A stretch of DNA of 64,000 nucleotides from positions 2,914,001 through 2,978,000 of the forward strand of contig NZ_JANQBQ010000001.1 in the NCBI RefSeq assembly GCF_024723825.1. Direction: 5' to 3'. This document shows positions 58,262 to 64,000 of this stretch, piece by piece; the first letter of the stretch is position 1; the number at the start of each line of letters is the position of its first letter. Position numbers and translations under genes: made by a program. The stretch comes from Romboutsia lituseburensis. GTDB lineage: Bacteria > Bacillota > Clostridia > Peptostreptococcales > Peptostreptococcaceae. Below the pieces are notes generated by a model that worked only from the letters and a program-made list of their open reading frames with translations, was not told where the DNA came from and ran no database searches.

Positions 58262-59923
58262 ATGGAGAGAGAAAGTTTAAAGGTAATTCCCCTAGGAGGT
58301 CTTGGGGAAATTGGTAAAAATATAACTGCAATAGAATACAAAGATGAAATAATAGTAATAGATGGTGGAATTTCATTCCCTGATGAAGATATGTATGGTG
58401 TAGATTTAGTTATACCAGATATTAGGTATTTATTAGAAAATAAAAATAAAATAAAAGGAATGTTTTTAACTCATGGTCATGAGGATCATATAGGAGCTAT
58501 TCCGTATATATTAAAGCAAATTAACATGCCTGTATATGGAACTAGACTGACATTAGGTCTAGTAGAGAATAAGTTAAAAGAGCATAATATACTTAGAGAA
58601 TCTAAATTAAAGCCTGTTAGGACAGGACAAACTATTAAATTAGAAAATTTAAAAATAGAATTTATAGGAGTTACTCATAGTATTGCAGATTCATGTGCAT
58701 TAGCGATATATACACCTATGGGTATAATTCTTCATACTGGAGATTTTAAAATAGATTACACTCCAATAGATGGGAGAATGACAAATCTTAATAGAATAGC
58801 TGCATTAGGTAAAAAGGGTGTATTACTTTTAATGGCTGATAGTACCAATGTAGAAAGACATGGTCATTCTATATCAGAAAAAACTATAGGAGAGACATTA
58901 AAACGAATTTTTTCTGGAGCAAAAGGAAGAATTATAGTCGCTACTTTTGCATCTAATATTCACAGAATGCAGCAGATTGCAGATGCATCTATTGCTTACA
59001 ATAGAAAAATAGCTTTCAGTGGTAGAAGTATGGAGAATATATCTGAAGTTGCTATGAACTTAGGATATTTACATGTACCGGATGATTATATCATTGATAT
59101 AAAGGAAGTGAATAAGTATCCTAGTGAAGAAGTGACTATAATAACTACAGGAAGTCAAGGAGAACCAATGGCAGGTTTATCAAGAATTGCATATGGTTCA
59201 CATCGTTTGATTTCTATAGAGCCAGGTGATTTATTTATAATTTCAGCATCTCCGATACCTGGAAATGATAAGTTAGTATCTAGGGTTATAAATCAGTTAT
59301 TTAGAAAAGGTGTAGACGTTATTTATGAAGACTTAGAAGAAATTCATGTATCAGGACATGCATATCAAGAAGAACTAAAGCTTATACATAGTTTAGTAAA
59401 ACCAAAGTATTTTATGCCTGTGCATGGAGAGTATAGACATCTAAAACACCATAGAGATTTAGCTATAAAACTAGGCATGATGCCTGAAAATGTATTTACA
59501 TTAGAAACGGGACAAGTATTAGAAATATCTGAAGATAGAGTAAATACATCAAAAACTGTTCATACGGGGGTTTTATTTGTAGATGGAATTGGAGTAGGAG
59601 ATGTAGGAAATATAGTTTTAAGGGATAGAAGAGATTTAGCAAAAGATGGAATGGTAACTATAGTAGTAGCTATAAATAAAGAAAACTATAGTATCGTAGC
59701 AGGCCCTGATGTAATAACTAGGGGATTTATATACGCTAGAGAAGCTGAAGATATAATCAATAAAGTTAAGGAAATATCCAAAGAAGAAGTTGAAAAATGC
59801 TTAGAAAAAGAAATTTTAGAATGGCAAGTATTAAAAAATAGTGTAAGAAGATCAGTAGAGCACTTTTTGTATCATAAAACAAAAAGAAATCCTAGTGTAT
59901 TTCCTATAATAATGGAAGTATAA
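58262..59923 (+). CDS. rnj: Ribonuclease J
   Basis: This 553-residue metallo-beta-lactamase/beta-CASP nuclease degrades and matures RNA with 5'-exonuclease and endonuclease activity. It has VIPLGGLGEIGKN at the start, the zinc motif LTHGHEDHIGA (His71, His73, Asp75, His76), the second ligand region LHTGDFK, beta-CASP motifs and a C-terminal domain. Full length for bacterial RNase J. AAAGGAG precedes the ATG. The GTPase or dihydrodipicolinate genes that accompany it in some Firmicutes are absent. It is convergent with the Sel1 gene. Confidence 0.95.
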   Translation: MERESLKVIPLGGLGEIGKNITAIEYKDEIIVIDGGISFPDEDMYGVDLVIPDIRYLLENKNKIKGMFLTHGHEDHIGAIPYILKQINMPVYGTRLTLGLVENKLKEHNILRESKLKPVRTGQTIKLENLKIEFIGVTHSIADSCALAIYTPMGIILHTGDFKIDYTPIDGRMTNLNRIAALGKKGVLLLMADSTNVERHGHSISEKTIGETLKRIFSGAKGRIIVATFASNIHRMQQIADASIAYNRKIAFSGRSMENISEVAMNLGYLHVPDDYIIDIKEVNKYPSEEVTIITTGSQGEPMAGLSRIAYGSHRLISIEPGDLFIISASPIPGNDKLVSRVINQLFRKGVDVIYEDLEEIHVSGHAYQEELKLIHSLVKPKYFMPVHGEYRHLKHHRDLAIKLGMMPENVFTLETGQVLEISEDRVNTSKTVHTGVLFVDGIGVGDVGNIVLRDRRDLAKDGMVTIVVAINKENYSIVAGPDVITRGFIYAREAEDIINKVKEISKEEVEKCLEKEILEWQVLKNSVRRSVEHFLYHKTKRNPSVFPIIMEV

Positions 59924-59924
59924 A

Positions 59925-59969
59925 AAAAACTCATATATAAATTCAATTGAATTTATATATGAGTTTTTT
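59925..59969. terminator. Bidirectional terminator
   Basis: A perfect palindrome centred on CAATTG with arms AAAACTCATATATAAATT lies between the convergent rnj and Sel1-repeat genes. Confidence 0.9.
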
Positions 59970-59973
59970 ATAT

Positions 59974-60870
59974 TTAAATTTGAGAACCTATTGCTTTAGA
60001 ATACCATTCAATTGATTTATAGTAATCTTGATTAACACCTAATCCATCTTTGTACATATTAGCAATTTTTATCTGAGCATTTATATTACCAGATTCAGCG
60101 AGTTCTTTATAAATATCAAATGCTTTTACATAATCTATATCAACATTAGTTCCATTAAAATAACTATCTCCTAAAGTCATTTTTTCAAGGTCAGAATCAA
60201 CTTCTTGTGGAGAAATTTGATTAATAGTACAAGTCTTATTTTTAGATATAGGTAGCTCTTCGAAGTTATCGATAGTTCCAATTGTATATTCTAAATTATT
60301 AAAACTAGCTGTAGAATTTATATTATTGTTTGTGACTAATTCTTCATACTTTAAATCAGGAGAATTAAAAGTGTTATTAGTTTCATTAGATGTGTTACTG
60401 ATATCTTGACTTTCAATGGATTTATTCCAATAACTTAAAGCCTTGTCATAGCTTTTTTCATCTGCAAGACCTTCAAAATACATATAACCAAGTACATCAT
60501 TAGCTAAAATGTATCCTAAATCAGCTAATTTTATAAGATATTCATAAGCTTTTTTATAATCTTTTTTATTTTCATCTGATAAATATATCATAGCTAAGTT
60601 GAACATAGAGGTAGTATTACCTTGACTTGATGCTTTTTCAAAGTATTTTATGCCATTTTCTGTATTTGGAGATATACCTTCTCCATTAAAGTTCATAATA
60701 CCAACCATATTTTGAGCTTCACATACACCTAATGATGCAGACTTTAAATACAAATTATAAGCTTTAATTATATCTTTATCGACGTTAATCCCATAGTAGT
60801 ATGAATTAGCTAAATTGAAAAACTTTAAGCCGTCATTTAAAAAAAAGTTTTTTACATTTATAAAATCCAA
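59974..60870 (-). CDS. Sel1-repeat (SLR) protein
   Basis: This 298-residue soluble protein has about four Sel1-type helix-hairpin repeats in the N-terminal half (NLANSYYYG...DIIKAYNLYLKSAS and so on). A low-complexity Asn/Ser/Thr/Glu-rich linker follows (about residues 160-235), and then two more repeats at the C terminus. Such repeats mediate protein-protein contacts in signalling; the partner is unknown. GGAGGAG lies 6 nt before a TTG, which I take as the start; a TTG further upstream overlaps that site. Confidence 0.83.
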   Translation of the reverse strand: MDFINVKNFFLNDGLKFFNLANSYYYGINVDKDIIKAYNLYLKSASLGVCEAQNMVGIMNFNGEGISPNTENGIKYFEKASSQGNTTSMFNLAMIYLSDENKKDYKKAYEYLIKLADLGYILANDVLGYMYFEGLADEKSYDKALSYWNKSIESQDISNTSNETNNTFNSPDLKYEELVTNNNINSTASFNNLEYTIGTIDNFEELPISKNKTCTINQISPQEVDSDLEKMTLGDSYFNGTNVDIDYVKAFDIYKELAESGNINAQIKIANMYKDGLGVNQDYYKSIEWYSKAIGSQI

Positions 60871-61067
60871 AGCTATCTCCTCCAATATAATATATACAAA
60901 TATCCAAACCTTATCACCAATTATATTATGATTAAAAAATATAATTGGTGAATCTTGATAAGAAAATATAGCAATAGAGAGATTTATAGTATTATTCGCA
61001 TAAGTCTAGACAATAGATATGGTATAATAATTAAAAATATTCTAAATTTAATGGAGGAATAGTAGTT

Positions 61068-61772
61068 GTGCATAAATATATAGAATTTAATGATGTAAAA
61101 AAGATTTACAAAATGGGTGATATTGAAATATCGGCTTTAAGTGGAGTTGATTTTTCTATACATAAAGGCGAATTTGTGGTAGTGGCAGGAGCAAGCGGCG
61201 CAGGAAAAAGTACAATACTTAATATTTTAGGTGGTATGGACAGCCCTACAAGTGGAACTGTTATTGTTGATAATAAAAAAATAAATAATTATTTAAATAA
61301 AGAATTAATAACATATAGACGATTTGATATTGGATTTGTATTTCAATTTTATAATCTAGTACAGAATCTTACAGCTAGGGAAAACGTTGAATTGGCCACT
61401 CAAATATGCAAAGATCCATTGGATATAGATGAAATTATGGCTGCTGTAGGTTTAGAAAATAGAAAAAATAACTTTCCAGCACAGCTATCTGGTGGAGAGC
61501 AACAAAGAGTTGCAATAGCGAGAGCACTTGCTAAAAATCCAAAATTGTTATTATGTGATGAGCCTACAGGAGCCTTAGATTATAATACAGGAAAGTCTAT
61601 ACTTAAATTACTCCAAGATACATGCAGAAAGATGGGTATGACCGTTATTATAATAACTCATAATTTAGCTTTAACACCAATGGGAGATAAAGTTATAAAG
61701 GTTAAAAATGGAAAAATAGAAAGTGTTACTATAAATGAAAAGCCAGTTCCAGTGGAAAGGATAGAGTGGTAG
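61068..61772 (+). CDS. ABC transporter ATP-binding protein (MacB/LolD/FtsE-like)
   Basis: This 234-residue ATPase has Walker [31 protein letters not shown], signature LSGGEQQR, Walker [12 protein letters not shown] and ITHNLAL. The [14 protein letters not shown] block and EPTGALD are typical of ATPases that pair with FtsX-type permeases, for peptide resistance or efflux. It starts with GTG after TGGAGG. The permease gene follows 2 nt later. Confidence 0.93.
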   Translation: MHKYIEFNDVKKIYKMGDIEISALSGVDFSIHKGEFVVVAGASGAGKSTILNILGGMDSPTSGTVIVDNKKINNYLNKELITYRRFDIGFVFQFYNLVQNLTARENVELATQICKDPLDIDEIMAAVGLENRKNNFPAQLSGGEQQRVAIARALAKNPKLLLCDEPTGALDYNTGKSILKLLQDTCRKMGMTVIIITHNLALTPMGDKVIKVKNGKIESVTINEKPVPVERIEW

Positions 61773-61774
61773 CA

Positions 61775-64000
61775 ATGAAGAGTGTTTTAAATAAAGACAT
61801 CATAAGAGATATACGTAAATCAAGAGGTAGGTTTTTATCTATTTTATGTATAGTTGCATTAGGTGTAGCTTTTTTTTCTGGGATCAAAGTTTCACCTATA
61901 GTTATGAAAAAAACTTCAGATGATTATTATGATAAATATAATTTTATGGATATCAAAATCATATCTACTTTAGGTCTTATTGATGAAGATGTAAATGAAG
62001 TAAAAAAAATACCAGAAGTTGATGGTATTTTTCCTACGTATTCAACGGATGTATTAACAGATTATAAATCAGAACAGCATGTTTTAAAAATTCATGCATT
62101 ACCTATAAATGAGATAGCCCAAAATAGTAAAAATTATATAAATAAAGTTAATGTTGTAGATGGTAGGCTTCCACAAAATTCAGGTGAGTGCGTAGTTGAA
62201 CAAAATAAAGTTGGTAAATTTGATGTACCAATTGGAACAAAAATTAAATTAGAGTCAGGAACTGATGATAAACTTGACAACACATTAAAGAAAACTGAAT
62301 ATACAGTTGTAGGGAAAATAGAAACTCCATATTATTTATCTTATGAAAAAGGAAGTAGTTCTATAGGTAATGGAACTATAAGTTCTGTAATAATGATTCC
62401 GCAGGATGATTTTAAGATAGATTCATATACAGAGATGTTTGTCACCTTAAAAGGGGCTAAAGAAAAAAATTCTTATGATGATAAATATTTTGAGGATATA
62501 AAAGTCGTAACAAATAAAATAGACGATATATCTAAAGGTAGAATAGATGCTAGATACAATGAAGTCATAAATACCGCAAATGATGAGTTGGATAAAGGAA
62601 AATTAGAATATTATAATAAAAAGAAGGAAGTAAGTGAAAAACTAGAAAACGCGGAGATAAATATATTAAATTCAGAAAAACAATTAAAAAAAGGTGAGGA
62701 AGAGCTAAAAAGAAACCAACAAACAATTAAAAAACAAATAGAAGATGGAAAGCTTAAAATAAATCAAGGTGAAAATTCATTAAATAATGGATATTTACAA
62801 TATGAAAAAGGATTAAAACTATTTAATGATAATAAATCAAAAGCTGAGATTGGATTTAAAGATGCACAGCAAAAGCTAGATGATCTTAATAGTAAAATCG
62901 ATAATCTTTATAGTTATAATAAAACAATAGAAAGTAAGCTAAATGATGATAGTTTAAGTTTAGATGAGATTGAGTATTTAAAAAGTGAATTAGATAAAAA
63001 TAATAAAATTATAAATGATTTAAATATATCTTATGAGCAAGGCATAAAAAACTTAAATTTAAAAAAGCAAGAATTAATAAATGCAGAACAAAAGTTAACC
63101 AATACAAAAGAAACATTAGATAAAAATAAACAAAAGTTAGAATTAGAAAAAAGAAATTTAGTATTAATAGAAAAAAAATCAGAAAAAGAATTTAAAAAAT
63201 CTGAAGAAAGAATTAAAGATGGTAAAATAAAGTTAGAATCTGGAAAATTAAGTTTAAAAGAATCTAAAGAAAAAGCTGAAGATGAGTTAGATAAAGCTAA
63301 TAAAAAAATAAAAGACTCTGAAGATGAAATTAAAAAGATAGAAAAACCTGAGTGGTATATATTAGATAGAAATAGTCATTATTCATATGCCGAATACGCT
63401 AGCTGTGCAAGTAGTATAGATGCACTTTCTAAAATATTCCCAGTATTCTTTTTTTCTGTAGCAGCGCTAGTTTGTTTAACAACTATGACAAGAATGGTTG
63501 ATGAGCAACGAGTTAATATTGGAACACTAAAAGCTTTAGGATATACGAAAGGAAAAATAGCAAAAAAATATATACTATATGCACTAATTGCTAGTTTGAT
63601 AGGTAGTATTATAGGTATATTGATTGGATTTACTGTATTTCCAATAGTTGTATTTAATGCTTATAAGATGATGTACGTATTGCCAAAAGTTCAATTATCA
63701 TTTAATTTTCCACTAGCAATGGGCGTTACATTTACTGCTATTTCTATAACTACAATAGCAGCATATAGCGCATGTTATAAAGAATTAAGAGAAAATCCAT
63801 CTGTATTAATGAGGCCAAAGGCACCTAAAAACGGGAAAAGAATATGGTTAGAAAAAATTCCTTTTATATGGGACAAGGTAGGATTTATAGGTAAAGTAAC
63901 TATAAGAAATATATTTAGATATAAAAAAAGATTTTTAATGACTATACTTGGAATATCTGGATGTACAGCACTTATATTAACCGGATTAGGTATAAAGGAT
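61775..64000 (+). CDS. FtsX-type ABC permease with long coiled-coil (3'-truncated)
   Basis: The first 742 residues of a large permease are visible; the frame is open at the window edge. It starts MKSVLNKDIIRDIRKSRGRF, with one membrane helix, an extracellular MacB-like core (about 40-260), and a Lys/Glu/Asn-rich coiled coil of about 260 residues (about 270-530). An FtsX domain with three membrane helices follows (MTRMVDEQRVNIGTLKALGYTKG), then the start of a second half. The coiled-coil insertion is a known feature of some Firmicute FtsX-like exporters. The ATG follows AGTGGTAGCA, a weak site, consistent with coupling to the ATPase gene. Confidence 0.88.
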   Translation, partial: MKSVLNKDIIRDIRKSRGRFLSILCIVALGVAFFSGIKVSPIVMKKTSDDYYDKYNFMDIKIISTLGLIDEDVNEVKKIPEVDGIFPTYSTDVLTDYKSEQHVLKIHALPINEIAQNSKNYINKVNVVDGRLPQNSGECVVEQNKVGKFDVPIGTKIKLESGTDDKLDNTLKKTEYTVVGKIETPYYLSYEKGSSSIGNGTISSVIMIPQDDFKIDSYTEMFVTLKGAKEKNSYDDKYFEDIKVVTNKIDDISKGRIDARYNEVINTANDELDKGKLEYYNKKKEVSEKLENAEINILNSEKQLKKGEEELKRNQQTIKKQIEDGKLKINQGENSLNNGYLQYEKGLKLFNDNKSKAEIGFKDAQQKLDDLNSKIDNLYSYNKTIESKLNDDSLSLDEIEYLKSELDKNNKIINDLNISYEQGIKNLNLKKQELINAEQKLTNTKETLDKNKQKLELEKRNLVLIEKKSEKEFKKSEERIKDGKIKLESGKLSLKESKEKAEDELDKANKKIKDSEDEIKKIEKPEWYILDRNSHYSYAEYASCASSIDALSKIFPVFFFSVAALVCLTTMTRMVDEQRVNIGTLKALGYTKGKIAKKYILYALIASLIGSIIGILIGFTVFPIVVFNAYKMMYVLPKVQLSFNFPLAMGVTFTAISITTIAAYSACYKELRENPSVLMRPKAPKNGKRIWLEKIPFIWDKVGFIGKVTIRNIFRYKKRFLMTILGISGCTALILTGLGIKD

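Overview
This window is AT-rich DNA with one GC-richer rRNA block. Strong GGAGG-type ribosome binding sites, hairpin-plus-T terminators, a pyruvate:ferredoxin oxidoreductase and a GlgC/GlgD-type glycogen operon all point to an anaerobic low-GC Firmicute. From memory, the 16S sequence and gene families fit the Peptostreptococcaceae (Romboutsia / Paraclostridium / Paeniclostridium neighbourhood). I could not run a 16S search, so genus is not claimed. Nearly all genes lie on the + strand.

Layout. 1-3.3 kb: heterodimeric ABC exporter, cut at the left edge. 3.6-6.2 kb: mannose-family PTS (IIB-IIC-IID-IIA). 6.2-10.7 kb: YnjBCD-type ABC importer with the permease split in two, followed by a lipoprotein rhodanese, the same neighbourhood as E. 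coli ynjBCDE. 10.9-11.8 kb: HD phosphohydrolase. 12.0-17.2 kb: complete rRNA operon (16S, tRNA-Ala, 23S, 5S) with promoter, processing stems and terminator. 17.3-23.4 kb: nifJ, murJ, an unlisted 57-residue membrane protein on the - strand, and a NifU-like protein. 23.5-26.7 kb: propeller-type sensor histidine kinase without a partner. 26.7-27.7 kb (- strand): hsmR-hsmA heme-response pair with two visible operators. 27.9-33.5 kb: peptide/nickel-type ABC importer behind an attenuator-like hairpin. 33.7-35.8 kb: cobalamin riboswitch and BtuCD. 35.9-36.5 kb: unknown protein with four nearly identical Cys-containing repeats. 36.7-39.1 kb: PIG-L deacetylase, then an NfeD/SPFH membrane pair. 39.5-49.6 kb: six-gene glycogen synthesis and breakdown operon. 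49.9-56.8 kb: ssb, amino-acid transporters, small unknown proteins and an M20 amidohydrolase. 56.85-58.1 kb: PyrR-type attenuator in front of a lone BmpA nucleoside-binding lipoprotein. 58.3-64 kb: RNase J, a Sel1-repeat protein, and an ABC/FtsX transporter that runs off the right edge.

The region is mostly transport and carbon storage under RNA-level control. Three different leader types are visible: cobalamin riboswitch, PyrR attenuator, and an unidentified attenuator. The strongest candidates for something undescribed are the four-repeat Cys protein beside the B12 transporter, the YnjBCD-rhodanese pairing, the PyrR-controlled BmpA gene, and a roughly 180-nt dispersed intergenic element present twice. 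No CRISPR array, prophage, transposase or defence island was seen.
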